Shown here in pieces: positions 1 to 11,634 of a stretch of 64,000 bases of DNA. The position numbers were made by a program, and so were the translations under genes. Numbering within the stretch: position 1 is the first letter of the stretch; each line of letters starts with the position of its first letter. This DNA is from Bryum argenteum (taxonomy: Eukaryota > Streptophyta > Bryopsida > Bryales > Bryaceae): NCBI GenBank assembly GCA_037043015.1, contig CM073331.1:5467305-5531304 (forward strand), in the 5' to 3' direction. Below the pieces are notes generated by a model. It was not told the DNA's origin and did no database searches. It saw nothing but the letters and a program-made list of their open reading frames with translations.

Positions 1-239
1 CTGGGAGTCAAGCCTAACTCAATATTTTGATACTTGTTGGAGTGCAACTCCATATTATCACAAAGTCTCAAAGACTGCAATAACAGAACACTCAGTGCAT
101 TTAGTTCCCGAAGCTGTCTGACAATCCACCGATCATGCTTTCCTCGCACTCGCTTGTGATTTTCACTAGTTTTTGCAATCAATCGATTGCAACAACGACG
201 ACGGCGCTTCAATCGTTGCGGCGCCCATAGCAAGCAACA

Positions 240-2007
240 ATGGGGTATCACAAGCAGCGCCACGGGCAGCAGCTGCCGTCGCAGCAGCAAGACGCGGATG
301 AGGATGATCCCGAAGACAAGGACCGGAGACGCCGGCGTCGCGCTCAACAAACACTGCTGCCAATGCTTCACGAGCTCGACGGCATTCAGCGGAAAATCTC
401 TCATGGCCAACGACGGATGCGACTCGTTCTGCTGCTCATTGCTGTTTTCTTCCTGCTTGGAACGTGGCGGTTCTTCTCCGCCGGTAGTCTGCATGCGAAA
501 CCGAAGCTTAAAACGAAACCAGTGAAGGAAAGCAACTTGAATCGGCTGGATATGCCCACGCGATCGGTCGCCGGTGTCCGTCAAGGTAACTCTAACCTCC
601 CCTTGCACGGATTTCCCGTTAAGGCACGTCTTAGCGCTCCTAGTAAAAATTCGATATGTAAATGGGAGTACAAGCTACAGATTTAGGTCTAGGGTTTAGG
701 TTTTTGTTAGAGACACCTATTCCCGTCAATTGAATCACAACCGCGATCTTGTAACTCAGAAGTTATCGAAAATTTGAAGTTTAATTTTGAATGATGAAGT
801 TAGATTATGTCCTTGCGCTTTATTATGGATCAGAGCTTGATGCAGCTGCTTCCGGAGAGTGAGCTAGGTTTATGGTAGAGACTCCTGTTCCCGTTAATTG
901 AATCAAGATCGTGATCTTGTAGGCGAATTGAAATTGAATTATGTAATTGTATCGCGAGTTTGAAGTTAGGTTAGGTTTTGCGCTTTACTTAATGAAGGTG
1001 TGTTTTGGAATGAAGCTTGTTTGCAGCTGCTTTCGGAGAGTGAGATAGAGAATTTGAAATTGCCGCCAAAAAGGGAGTCGGATATCAAGCAAGTGCAATA
1101 TTTGAAATCTGGTGAGAATTTCGCCGGAAATCCGACGTTAAAAGAGCGAGAGGCGAGCTTCGAGGTGAAAGAGACAATGCAGGTGCATTGCGGTTGGTGT
1201 TCAGGGAACGGATTTGAAATCGACGCGATTGATACGGCGTTCATGAGCACATGTCAAGTGGTAGTGATCACATGTGCATTTGGAGGCGGGGACAACCTCT
1301 ATCAACCGATAGGGTTTGTAAACGCCACACTTTCGAAGGTCTGCTACGTCGCATTCTGGGACAAAGTAACGAAGCAGACACAAGAGGAAGCAGGGAATTT
1401 ATTAGATTCCGATCGGAAGATCGGTCTATGGCGCATTGTGCTCGTGAAGAACTTGCCGTTTGCCGACCAACGCAAAAACGGAAAGATACCAAAAATGTTG
1501 GGGCACCGATTGTTTCCAAATGCGCAGTTCAGCATTTGGACAGATTCGAAGTCGCAGTTTCGTAGAGATCCTCTGGGCGTGCTGGAGACACTTCTGTGGA
1601 GACCAGGAGCTGAGTTTGCCATTTCAGAGCACGGCGCACGGAAATGCATGTACAAAGAAGCTGAGGCCATTGTGAAGAAGAACAAAGCTTCCCCTGAGGA
1701 AGTGGCGATACAACTGGATGCGTATCGGGCTGAGGGTATGCCTGAAGATCTCCGCATTGATGGCCATAAAGCCCTCGCGGAGGCCTCTGTTATTGTGCGG
1801 GAGCACACCCCTGCAACCAACTTGTTCATGTGTGTTTGGTTCAACGAGGTTATGCGCTTCACTGCTCGTGATCAGCTTAGCTTCCCTTACGTTCTCCATC
1901 GCTTGCGTATCTTGCATCTCAATATGTTCCCTGTCTGCACCCGGAAATCTCTCGTGAACAGCATGGGTCATGCTCGTAAGGCTGCTCCCCTGCTTATTGA
2001 TGGCTGA
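240..2007 (+). CDS. DUF616 (TOD1/MUCI70-like) membrane protein
   Basis: Two exons are proposed: 240-585 and 998-2007, joined in phase 1 to give about 451 residues. The N-terminus is Gln/Asp/Arg-rich, then a single hydrophobic segment at about residues 60-79 suggests a type II membrane protein, probably in the Golgi. Exon 2 carries the DUF616 signature: HCGWCSGNGFEID, VVVITCAFGGGDNLYQP, GLWRIVLVKNLPF, the run LFPNAQFSIWTDSK, then IREHTPATNLFMCVWFNEV and FTARDQLSF near the end. DUF616 proteins in plants are predicted hexosyltransferases acting in cell-wall or turgor-related processes; that is family knowledge, not shown here. The donor CAAG/GTAACT is good. The acceptor at 997 (AAG) is chosen because it keeps frame. 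The intron ends in a near-copy of itself (see the repeat at 684-1044), so the exact acceptor is the weakest part of the model. Confidence 0.85.
684..1044 (+). repeat. Tandem duplication spanning the intron end and exon 2 start of the DUF616 gene
   Basis: Two copies, about 684-863 and 862-1044, with a period of roughly 170-180 bases. Matching landmarks are AGAGACACCTATTCCCGTCA against AGAGACTCCTGTTCCCGTTA, and CAGCTGCTTCCGGAGAGTGA (843) against CAGCTGCTTTCGGAGAGTGA (1024). Only the second copy reads on into the long DUF616 frame; the first meets stop codons soon after the shared block, so it looks like a dead exon-start copy now inside the intron. Confidence 0.75.
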
Positions 2008-2857
2008 TACATCGAATCATAAAGTAATTCGGAAGGTCAAGCGTGAATGAAGCTTCATCATAATCATGTAAGGACTCAGATTCGAACTTTCTTCTTATGC
2101 AGTCGTGGATCTATTGCACCGATTTGGGGGACTTATTATTCTATCTCAGTCTTGTAGGGGCGAAGAAGACAAACGTACCGCGATTGGATGGGCGTGGAGC
2201 TTCCTTACGAATATGTATAAAGTTTATCGAGTTTATTCTTTGTAAATAATTTATGTACCAGTGATAGGAGATTACCACAGGAGCTTTAGGTTCTAGTTGA
2301 GCAAGAATCACTGGTACCTCTTGGTGGGGTTCGCTAGCCCGTTGTTGTAGTCTTCGCTTTTTCTTCATGTTGGAGATTGTTTCTAGAAAATTCAACCTCT
2401 ATTTTCCGGAGGGGTCAGCGTCAAATCTTCTTCGCTTACATGACCATGCAAGTTGTTGCTGTGTTTGCTATTTTCTGTACTTTTTTGACTCTTTTGTCGC
2501 TCACTCTATCAGGTGATGACTCTTTTAAAGGGCGTTTTTTTGTGGCATGAATGAAGTTGTTGCTTGGCTCAAACTTCATCTCTTTATTTTCTGAGATCCG
2601 GCATTTATTTGACGTCTGTAATTTAGCTTAAGAGGAAGTTGGTTGCAATTATGTGCAGGCTCATCGAGGGGGAGCATTCCGGCTTCATTTAGGTGTGTAT
2701 TGCGTACCTGGAGTTATGAATGCTCGGTGCAAGGAAAGCGTTATATCAGGACACAGAAGGTATTCAGTTCTGGAGCTTTCTGCAAAGGAATTGGCATTTT
2801 TCACAAGCAAGGACTTTGTTCAATACTTTTGAACAGGACATGAGTTTTGATGGTGGG
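2008..2857. other. Intergenic stretch between convergent genes
   Basis: This separates the DUF616 stop codon from the stop of the minus-strand F-box gene and should hold both 3' UTRs. I see no conserved coding frame, inverted repeat or RNA gene. Short open frames here have no recognisable motifs. Confidence 0.6.
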
Positions 2858-4030
2858 CTAGAGAGAAGCGCAGAGGCGAGAATCGATGCAAAAGCCCCAG
2901 ATGGAGACTTCCGACCAATCAGCACAAGCAGGGCTGTTGGGAAGCCATCGCCAAGTTGGGGGGTGTTGACTCAAGTCACACACCAGGATGCGAGGGGTTT
3001 TCTTCACATGGAGGTAGAGAAGGTTCCCGGAGCCAACACATTGGAACGAATAGAACATTCTTCCTTTGCGGTAAAACTCCTTGAAGAGACGTTCTGGCAT
3101 GGTCTCGACTTCCACCCACTCAGCTGAAGACTCCTGAAGCTCCCAGATCTTTACACCTTCGAAGGTCTGGTCGACTCTCACAGCGCCAACGAGCAGCAGC
3201 CGTCCCGAGTGCTCCACCAAGTCACCGTACCACAGGAAGGCCGGCCGTGAAACTGGCACCACTCGCCACGCGCCAGCTTCCATGTTGTAAGCAAGCAGGG
3301 CGTCAGGAGGACCTGAAGTCATACAGTAGAATTGTCCATTGCAGAATGCAGTCCTGGCGAACGACATCTTGCGAGGAAGGCTTCCCATCACAGTCCACCG
3401 GTTGGAGCGTGAGTCGTAGACTTCGGTCAGGGCGCCGGACTCGTAGCTTCCAACAGCGATGATCTTGTAGCTACGAGTGACGGGGTCGACGTAAATGCCA
3501 ATCACTGGGTCGATGCGATCCTCTTGCCATGGAGGTAACGCCCTCCAGGACTTCAAGAGCGGGTTGCAAACCGACAGGATTTGGTCGCCATCAAGATAAG
3601 CTCGGATGCACAGCAGCCCTCCGGAGGCTGCTGTTGGGTACATGTAATCCGGAGGCAGGAAGTTTAGCGGCACTTTGTGCCACTTATCGAATGCAGGATC
3701 ATACGCATGCGACCAGTTTCGGCACCTCCGGTACGAAAGTGTAAACAACCAGGCCTCACGTGGACGCACTTGCATCCGAATCTCCGAGAAGCTGGGAGTG
3801 AAGTGACTGGCGTGCCACCTCTTGGACACTGTCCGTGACCGGAAGTAGGATGACACCGGCAAATACGCTTGGATCCGGTCCACGACCTCCTCTGGCAGCT
3901 CAGGTACCACCATCCTTGAGCTCCCATTTCGCCTCCGGTCCCGTATTTGTGTATCATACATGTACGCCGCCAGCCCTAACCCGACTGGCCCTCCTACTAC
4001 CCACGTTGTGGTGCTTCCAATGTTTCCCAT
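2858..4030 (-). CDS. F-box/kelch-type protein
   Basis: A single-exon frame of 390 residues. The F-box lies at about residues 42-84 (ELPEEVVDRIQAYLPVSSYF then RSRTVSKRWHA), the Skp1-binding module of SCF ubiquitin ligases. The rest resembles the galactose-oxidase/kelch beta-propeller region of plant F-box proteins: SVCNPLLKSWRALPP, VYDSRSNRWTVMGSLPRKM, AYNMEAGAWRVVPVSRP and IWELQESSAEWVEVETMPER are successive blade-like repeats with the usual Y-D/N-x-W spacing. The likely role is substrate recognition in ubiquitination; the substrate is unknown. The N-terminal 39 residues before the F-box include a hydrophobic stretch (VVGGPVGLGLAAYMY). An internal Met at residue 40 (MVVPELPEE) could be the true start. 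No frame break is seen. Confidence 0.88.
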   Translation of the reverse strand: MGNIGSTTTWVVGGPVGLGLAAYMYDTQIRDRRRNGSSRMVVPELPEEVVDRIQAYLPVSSYFRSRTVSKRWHASHFTPSFSEIRMQVRPREAWLFTLSYRRCRNWSHAYDPAFDKWHKVPLNFLPPDYMYPTAASGGLLCIRAYLDGDQILSVCNPLLKSWRALPPWQEDRIDPVIGIYVDPVTRSYKIIAVGSYESGALTEVYDSRSNRWTVMGSLPRKMSFARTAFCNGQFYCMTSGPPDALLAYNMEAGAWRVVPVSRPAFLWYGDLVEHSGRLLLVGAVRVDQTFEGVKIWELQESSAEWVEVETMPERLFKEFYRKGRMFYSFQCVGSGNLLYLHVKKTPRILVCDLSQHPPTWRWLPNSPACADWSEVSIWGFCIDSRLCASL

Positions 4031-6254
4031 TCCTTCTGCAGCTCTTGGCCATGAAATTGCACTGCTTGTTTCACGACTCCAACAGTTCGCTCATTTCTTA
4101 GCTTACCAATCTTAGCTGTGGATGATCAGCACATAACACATTGCTCAGAACTTGGATTCGATCGTGTCCTCCATGGAATGTTCATTGTTTGTTCTTGAGT
4201 CCTACTTGCTTCATTATCATGTGGCACGAAAGCTCAGAGCTCTTGAAGAATGTTCTAACTTTGGTTCATCTGGTTAAGTGGGGCATCTTACTTATCTTGC
4301 TGTTCAATGCTTTTATATCATTTTCAGTAGTTGCGATCTTTTGTGTAAGCACATCTGGTATATTGTTCGTCGATTTACTCCTCGTCTTTTTAAGGAAACT
4401 GCATGTAAACTCTTAATCCTTGACATCATGAGATCTGTGTGTTCTTATTACTCCAGAGTATCATCCTCATAAATTCTTAGGGTTGTGCCATGTTTAGGGT
4501 TGGAGTATTCCATGAGCTATCAATGAGCAGAGGAGAGAGAAGATTCAAAAGGGTGTGCCACCTCAAACTCTCACCTGTAGGATCTTGCCACATCTCATAT
4601 TAGTTCAATAGCCACCGTTTGATCACAATGTCATGTTTCTCTAGATTGATACTGCGATTCCGTTCATTATTTCTATTTCTACCTCTATTAATTCACATGA
4701 CTGGGGCACGAGTTCCCTTCTAATACTAAGTTAGCGTGCATCAATCATTGGTGACCAGGTCTACGTCTGGAGTTTTTCTCTTATCATGGTTTCTGTCAAC
4801 AATTGTTTCTGTCCTGGTTGCATGCAGACAAGGCATGGTTGCAATGAAGTTGTCGGAGCTCCCAAAGCAAGTTGTCCCAAGCCTGCTTATGGCCACATGA
4901 TGTTGCGGTAAAGAAATTAAAAATCTCGAGAAGAGCAACAATAAGCGGAGCTTCCTCCTCTCCTTCAATTTATGCTTTGAAGTTTCAATAGGATTTCAAA
5001 GCTTCTGGTGGCTCCAAGATGAGTTATTGTAGGAAACTCGATAGATAATGATGATTTTGTTGTCAGAGAGTCTCTGTGGGTCATGTGAAAAGGATGCTTG
5101 TGGTGCAGTGCTTATGAAAGTGGATATTCCAGAATCACATTACAGTGCATAGAGGACATTTCTTACAGGAAGTGCTCCAACCTGTCTTTGGAACCCATGT
5201 GCTCCAGTTGGCATCTGGAACCACGGTACTCTGTTGTACTCCTGCATGGTGAATTGTCACTCTTGAGCAGCAGCCTTCCATTGTTGTAAACTAAAAATGC
5301 TAAAAAGTAAGATCGAATGATGGTCCTGATGTATGCACACACACTCCTTGTCATAGCATCATTAGTTCGAACAAAATTTACATGAATCTGACAGTTGAAA
5401 ACTGAAAGTTGGTGAATTTTTGGTGTTGGCCCTTGACAGGCCATCATTTCTTGATTTTTACTCATTGAAAAGGGAATCCTTTATCATAGAGATTTTCCAT
5501 ACAATTTTGACAAGTCCATTGTTACTTTTAACTTGTTCACTCTCAAGATTAGATGGTCAAGTTAAGGGAATTTGGAACTTGCCCAAAAACAATTGCAAAT
5601 TTCCATTTATTGTCAGAATCTGCCCAAAAACATCTACCTCCTAAGAATTTCAAGTTTCTAGCATTTATTTGGATGTCTTTTTGGTTTCTTTCTACATGTA
5701 AAAGAGGTTAGGTGTTCAAATAATTGCCTTAAACCCTACAATAGGAGGAAGATCCGGGTTCGGACCAACCCAGCGGGTCCTCGAATCAATCAACCTGGGC
5801 AGCAATGCCGTAAAGAATGCCCACGGCTTTGTTTCCGTGGGTTGTTTTCACGATTGTGCAAGAATGCGCATTGATCGCAGTAACTTCTTCGAGCTAGTAG
5901 CGCGCTGAAACTGAAAGAAAGCGCTTTCGAATGATCATCATTGCACCCGTGGATTGCACTACATTGATGCAGCAACACCAAGCAGCTATGGCGGATTACC
6001 CAGGCCGGTGATCCTAGCTCACTGCGGTGATTACTGAGACAGGCCGCATCTCTCATTTGAGTATTGAGTAGGTTGCGGAGTCGCATGGCGAAGAAGAAGC
6101 TCGATAGGAGACGTCGACGAAGTTGATGAGCAGCGAGCACCCCGATGCGGACCCGCCGGTGACCTCTACCTCCCAGCGCATGTAATGTCCTCTCCAACCC
6201 TCGGTAGGAACTATCATAGTGTCCAAGTCTGTGTTCAAACACACATCAGTCTCA
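4031..6254. other. Intergenic stretch upstream of the F-box gene
   Basis: It holds the F-box promoter on the left and, on the right, DNA leading to the CWH43-C-like gene. The left 1.7 kb is AT-rich, with no open frame of recognisable content and no clear inverted repeats. The right end (5,790-6,244) is richer in GC and contains the open minus-strand stretch described separately. Confidence 0.5.
6053..6244 (-). other. Possible exon or gene fragment, unrecognised
   Basis: A 63-codon open stretch on the minus strand has protein-like composition (TDLDTMIVPTEGWRGHYMRW then EVEVTGG and SLLINFVDVSY), unlike the low-complexity frames around it. It is followed by a stop, and I could not find a flanking exon. 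I do not recognise the family. It may be a relic exon or chance. Confidence 0.25.
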
Positions 6255-6376
6255 AAAAGAGTCTTGGAGTTCTTCTTCTTCTAAGACCTAGAGCTCTTCT
6301 ATTTCACATTCTGAAAAGAGGTTTGGAGCTCTTCTTTTGAGTGTGAGAAAGAGTCATGGAGTTCTTCTCCTTCTAG
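6255..6376 (+). repeat. Degenerate three-unit tandem repeat upstream of the CWH43-C-like gene
   Basis: Units begin near 6255, 6314 and 6347 with the shared core AAAGAGTCWTGGAGTTCTTC followed by a TTCT-rich tail. It ends about 70 bases before the ATG, so it probably lies in the 5' UTR or core promoter. Confidence 0.6.
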
Positions 6377-6444
6377 GGTTGTGATGGGATGCTCACTGTA
6401 GCCCTGATGCAGGGTGAAGTGGCCAGCAGGGGCGACTCTCGGCG

Positions 6445-9400
6445 ATGGGAGTGGGTGACTGCAATCCAGCCGGCTGTACAGCTTTAGGGGAGGCTTACGT
6501 CGGACTCCTATACTGGACAGGGCTGGTGGAGTTTTTCCGCAACTTGTACTGGTTCCAGCTCCAAAATGGCGGACTCTCGAAAGAAATTTTTCTCACAGTC
6601 TACCTCTTCTCGCCGTCGTTGGTGCTCTCGCACCCGGTGCTGCGAGCTTACGTGCAGGGACACATCTGGTCGCGTCCGTTACTCCTCCTCTGTGGGCTGG
6701 TGGGGATCGGGGGCCAGTTCGCATGGAGCGCACTCATGCGCCTCGCATTCTCAGGCACCACAGTCGGTATTCTCGGCATCTACGTAATCGATAGTCTTTG
6801 GGCAGTTTCCCGGGCGCGTCGACGACGAGCTGCATTCGGCATGATCGGCGGCATCCTGCTCTTACAAGTCCTCCGCTGGGTGAACATCGGAGTAAATCCG
6901 CTCGTCGCACGATGGTGGGGTTTCCTCTTCCTGGGCATCATTCCGGGGGTCGGCACTGCCCTTCTTTTGCTGACCGAAGACGTTTCCCAGCTCGAAGCTG
7001 AGGCCTGGGAAGACAACAACCCGCCCGTCGTCGATTCCGGCTCCGATGACGAGTTCACCGGAGGAATCTCCCTCTTACCGATCGTGGTAGATCCTGTACC
7101 AAAGGACCTTCGAACTCTTCGCATCCAAGAGAATGGAACTCACTCACCGCGCTCGTCCCGCCGATCCTCCCCGCGTGGTGTTGATCGCGGGGGGTTACGC
7201 GACATGGTAAATACGAGTAGTCCTCTCAAGGTGAATTCTAGCAGCCCGCTTCAGCATACGAGTAGTCCGCTTCAGCATACGAGTAGTCCGCTTCAGCATG
7301 TGGTTGTGGACGATGGCGAAGATGTGAGAAGGTGGAAAGAAGGTGAGGAAGTGCCGTGGTTGCCCAGGAGCTCCGACACCGACGACAGTGATGTGGACGA
7401 CGAGACGTTTCGGCCGCGCCGGTGGAAGTTCAAAGCGAGCGTTGCGTGGCGGACTGTGCAGATGGGCGTCGGCTCTGGTTGTCTTTGGTTTCTTACTCAT
7501 TGGCTTTTCACTGCGCCCACCACTGTTGCTCGCTGGCTCGGTGTCTCCGTCTCCTGGAACGCGCCGCTCGTCATCGTCACCCTCGGCCTTGGCATGGCGT
7601 TCGCCGCGGAAGCCGCGAGGTAAACTCCCTTCTATCATCTCCTCACAATGCCACAATATCATACAGTTCTTATCTCTTGATATAGCTCAACTCCGACCTC
7701 ATCATCAAGCAAGCTATTACTTATCATCTTGAATTGATACATCGAAGTCGATTCCTCAATTCACACAAGCACTACTTAGCATGCATTTTGAACGTGTTCC
7801 TGCATCTGAACAAATAAGCTCATCCTTTATATCAAAAACTGATGGCTGAGTCCATGAGGTTCAAAATGTGGATGTTCCATGAACCAAATTACTGTGTAGC
7901 TTAACACTGTCATTGCTTGAAGGTTTACGAGTCTATCGCAAGTTCATACTTAAGATCTACATGAGACAACTGTTGCTTATATTGGACAATGTGTTTATAA
8001 GTCATGAACACCTTCGTAACAATATTACAGTATCACTGAGTAGCTCAACAGTGTCATTGATTGAAAGGTTCTGAGTCCATACTTATAATTGCTGTTTGCT
8101 TTTGTGGGTGCGACAGGTCCATATGGTTGAAGAGGGTGCACGGACTATTAGCATGGCTGGTAGCTCTCCTAGGTGCAATACTGATGATGGTGGGGACGAC
8201 GCCACTAGCAGTGACGGGCGCGCTGTTTCTGGTCCTGATGCTCCCCTCCATGTGGGTGATGATGGCGAGGAACATCGTAGGAGTGTACCCGGGCGTGGGA
8301 TTAGCCTTGAGCTCCGCGATCTACTTGGCGTTGGTGGTGTGGAGCACGGCGCTCGTGGCTTACGAGTTCATTCCTGGCGCCATGGCGCTCCGGGGCACGC
8401 GTGGCGTGCTGCTGGTTTGCTCCGTCGCCGGCGTTGGACTCGGCCTTGGTCGCGGCCCTGAGGTTACGAATTCGGAGCGCAAAGCGTGCGGCGCCAGACT
8501 GGAGACTGTGAGGATCTTGTGGGGTAGCGGCGTCCCTGGTCGCCAGGTAACACACTCTCTTCCATCTCGCCATGGACAAGTCCTTTAAGATCAGAAAACT
8601 ATGAAAAACGCAGCTTTTTATGATGCCCATGATTTGAACAGCATTCATAAATCCCAAGTCATTCAGTCAACTCCGCTAGTGACACTCCAAATAGCAAATG
8701 CATTGTGGCCTATGACTTTCTTATGCCCCACCTTTGCATGATGGAACATATAACTCTCTAAATGTATATTTGCACATAGATATATCAATGGTTTTAATGT
8801 GGTGGTAGTGAGATAGCAGCAATGAATCTCGGTGATTACATGGACTAATACTTCTGCTATACCCACAAATACCTCTGAGTGCAGACACTAATAGTTTGAC
8901 CTCACCTAATTCGAAATAGCTCCATCTCTAATGAGGGAAAGGAAAAATGAAATGGGTCTGAACATGCCTTGATGAGACTACTAAATTTTGCAGTCGTGAT
9001 TGATTAAAAAAGACACTGGTAAGATAGGGATATGCTATGAATGTGTGAATTCGGAGCGCAAATCCGTTCTTATACTCCAATGCTGGATGTGTTCAGGCAC
9101 TTGGGTGTTTGATGCTGGCGGTGGTCGTGATGGTGGTGGTGGGCTTGAGCATGCGCTTGCACCCGGGACCGTCATGGCGAGGTGTCAGCCCTGAGCTTCG
9201 TGTGCTCAACTTCAACGTTCAGCAAGGTTTCAGCAGAAAGGGAAGCGTGAACTACGACGCCATTTACAACATGCTGGATGCTGAACGACCTCACATCGTT
9301 ACGTACGTACTTTCTCACTCATCGCCTTCCTTGTATCAGAATACCATTCGCAGCCATCCGAACTGACAGCGGAGAATGTTGCCTTTTTGCGCCAGGCTGC

Positions 9401-10186
9401 AAGAAACCGACACAATGCACATCGTACATGGAAATCTCGATCTGGTGAGCCAGCACATAAAGCCCGTTTTTCCTGTACTTTTCGACATTTTTAGAACACA
9501 TACTTGAAAAGTTCATATGTATTTATGGTACACACCTAAAATGGAGGCTCACCTAATTTTGTTTCTAGCCTTCTAGCACGTGATAGGAAAAGTGGGGGTA
9601 CATCCTTTTCATACAACGAATGACTTGATTTGTGCTCGTGGTGGGGCAGATTGATTTCTGGGCAACGAAGCTGAAGCTCTACAGCTGGTACGCGCCGGCG
9701 ACGAAATCAGACACATGGGGGTGTGCAATTCTAGCAACGGAGAGGCTACGGCACGGGGAGGCAAGGGTGCTGCCATCGCCACACGGGGAGAATGCGTGCT
9801 TCCAGAAAGCGTCGCTACAGTTCCGTGGCAAACAAGTGCAAGTGATGAACACCCATTTCGGAGTGGACAACTCCGAGATTCTCCTGCAAGCAGCGGCCGT
9901 AGCGAGCGCGGTGACGAACGCCACTCTCAAGCAGGCGCTCATTCTGTCCGGAGATTTCAACATGGCGCCACTTACGCAGGCTTACAATACTACGGTGGCG
10001 TCCGGCGTTTTGGACAGCAGGGTGAAGCAGCTTGGACCCTGGACCAGCCCTGGTGACCGTGACCCCGGCGCTGGCCTCGTCTTCTCATCGCCATCGCTGC
10101 AGTGTGTATCATGGAAGGAGCCTCACTATGACCAGGCCGTGACCTCTGATGGCTACCCCATTGTAGCTGCATTTGCCTTCATTTAG
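6445..10186 (+). CDS. CWH43 C-terminal/PGAP2IP-like multi-pass membrane protein with EEP domain
   Basis: Five exons keep frame throughout: 6445-7619, 8117-8546, 9097-9302, 9396-9444 and 9650-10186, giving 798 residues. Residues 1 to about 560 contain many hydrophobic segments, interrupted by an acidic/Ser-rich loop that includes a three-copy SSPLQHT repeat. The C-terminal region from about 570 (LRVLNFNVQQGFSRKG) is an endonuclease/exonuclease/phosphatase fold: LQETDT (E607), THFG (688-691), SGDFN (720-724) and a final SDGYP (786-790). Multi-pass membrane plus EEP is the architecture of Cwh43-C/PGAP2-interacting proteins, which act in lipid remodelling of GPI anchors in the secretory pathway. 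The assignment rests on this architecture. The usual catalytic His of SDH is Gly here, so hydrolytic activity is uncertain. The first ATG fitting the long frame is used. Confidence 0.78.
7240..7302 (+). repeat. In-frame 21-bp coding repeat, three units
   Basis: Three 21-base units (7240-7260, 7261-7281, 7282-7302) encode SSPLQHT, SSPLQHT and SSPLQHV in the hydrophilic loop of the CWH43-C-like protein. Units two and three are almost identical, which suggests recent expansion. Confidence 0.9.
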
Positions 10187-10644
10187 TGCTTTACCTCGTT
10201 GCTGTACCATAAAACAATTTGAGAGGCTCCAGGATCCTTTACTTAGTGTGTACAATGCCTTGAAAGCTGAAATCCCATTCTTTTGCTTTCTGCCCTTGGA
10301 TTAATGGCAGATCGTTTTTTTTCATTTGATTTCTTTTTGTGGTGGGATGCGACCTCATTCATAGTCAGTTGAGGTATAGTATGTAATAGGCACTTGAGTA
10401 TAGTCACTGGCTATATTTTTGAATTAGTTAATTAACAAGATGAAGCTTGTGGGGGCCTGTTTTGCCACATGGTTTGCCACATGGACCCCCTTGAGGGGGT
10501 GCCACATGGACCTGGGGTGCATTTAAAATTGAAATATCATTCCGTCTGGCCATGCTCTCAACCCTCTTACACTTTTTAGGGAGAGGAAGCGGCTCCAAAC
10601 AGTATGGGATAAATCCTTCCAAGCTGTGCAGGCCCCTTGCCCCC
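10187..10644. other. 3' flank of the CWH43-C-like gene and left border of the MULE
   Basis: The first part is presumably 3' UTR. Near 10450-10520 there are three copies of a GCCACATGG motif in GC-richer DNA; this block has no counterpart at the right end of the MULE, so it is probably outside the element or a remnant of another insertion. Confidence 0.45.
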
Positions 10645-11560
10645 CAGAACTCCCCGTCTCTATATCACCACCCTGTCTTAAATGCGCTCTCCTGTCAGCG
10701 CGAGCCTCGCTTGGCTGGTCCCACAAGCACCCAGATTTCTTTTCCTTTCGAGCCCCGCATTCCTTTATGGCCGCTTTCGGGCTGAATCCTTTCCTGCCCC
10801 TTCAATTCTTTTGTGTCGCTTTCGGGCTGAACCCCTTCCTGCCCCACGAAATACAAACATTCCAAACCTCACACTCCAGAAGAAAGTGACGGAAACCCTA
10901 ACTCAATCTCTCAATCCAGCATGCTAGAATTCTTCAAGTCTCGGTAGTACTCGGTAGTACGTAATCACAAGGTACTTCCTCTTTTGTTCCGATCGTGCAT
11001 TGCCTTTTCATTGTAGTAATGGCTCTTGTGTGCTTGTTTTCCTCTCATTTTTGAAAGAATTTCGACATGCACATGCTTAAGTAGACTGAGGCTTGCTTGA
11101 TGACGAATCATGTTTGGATTTTCTATTTGCCAGAATTGAAGAGTTGCTTCAGATTCGGCACAAACGACTTGAAATTTCTGTTCACATACGCCTTGACTCC
11201 AGGGAATCCCATCACAAGGTCTTTCTCGTCGGCGATGAACAATGCAGGGGTCTTGACTCCCACATTCGTCCACGGCACTATCAACTCCCAGCTCTTCTCC
11301 ATGGCTCGGTAGAGGTTCAGTGCCCCTGTCCACCCGGATTTCTCGTATGTTTGTGCGTAGAATCAAAGATCTGCGTCGCTATCCAGGATGGTAGCTTTTT
11401 TGGTGTTGGAGCCTGTAGATGTTGTAGAGTTGATTTTTTTTTAAACTTGTGTTTTTGTGTGCAGAATGACATCTGGACAGCGTCGAAAAGCCGAGTTAGA
11501 CATCCTAACGTATTTGCCGAATATCTTTTGTCACCGATCGATGTGCTTGTGATGTCTTCC
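10645..11560 (+). repeat. Left terminal inverted repeat of the MULE
   Basis: It matches the inverted right arm over almost its whole length, including GTCTCTATATCACCACCCTG, the CGGTAGTACTCGGTAGTACG block, the epoxide hydrolase fragment and the GACATCCTAACGTATT block. Mismatches and short indels are scattered, so the arms are old enough to have diverged or are only partly homogenised. Confidence 0.88.
11153..11362 (-). pseudogene. Captured epoxide hydrolase exon fragment (left arm)
   Basis: Read on the minus strand, an uninterrupted 70-codon stretch contains FYAQTYEKSGWTGALNLYRA, WELIVPWTNVGVKTPALFIA and KDLVMGFPGVKAYVNRNFKS. These match the C-terminal part of plant soluble epoxide hydrolases (alpha/beta-hydrolase fold): the FTGGLNYYRA-like segment and the DLDL-like acid-residue region. 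There is no catalytic nucleophile or His, so it is only a fragment. A stop codon lies just upstream in frame. The GEKD Gly of the right copy is Asp here. Confidence 0.82.
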
Positions 11561-11634
11561 ATGCACATTGCATTTGGGGTTTCCAGATGGGGATTTCCTC
11601 GCTAAGTAGTTACGAATTGTGAATTGAATCCAAC

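Noticed and set aside
2720..3127. Plus-strand 135-codon frame overlapping the F-box gene
   Set aside because: It overlaps the 3' half of a coherent F-box/kelch frame on the other strand and has no motif.
7195..7662. 155-codon minus-strand frame
   Set aside because: Antisense shadow of the CWH43-C-like exon 1, whose hydrophobic and repeat structure is coherent on the plus strand.
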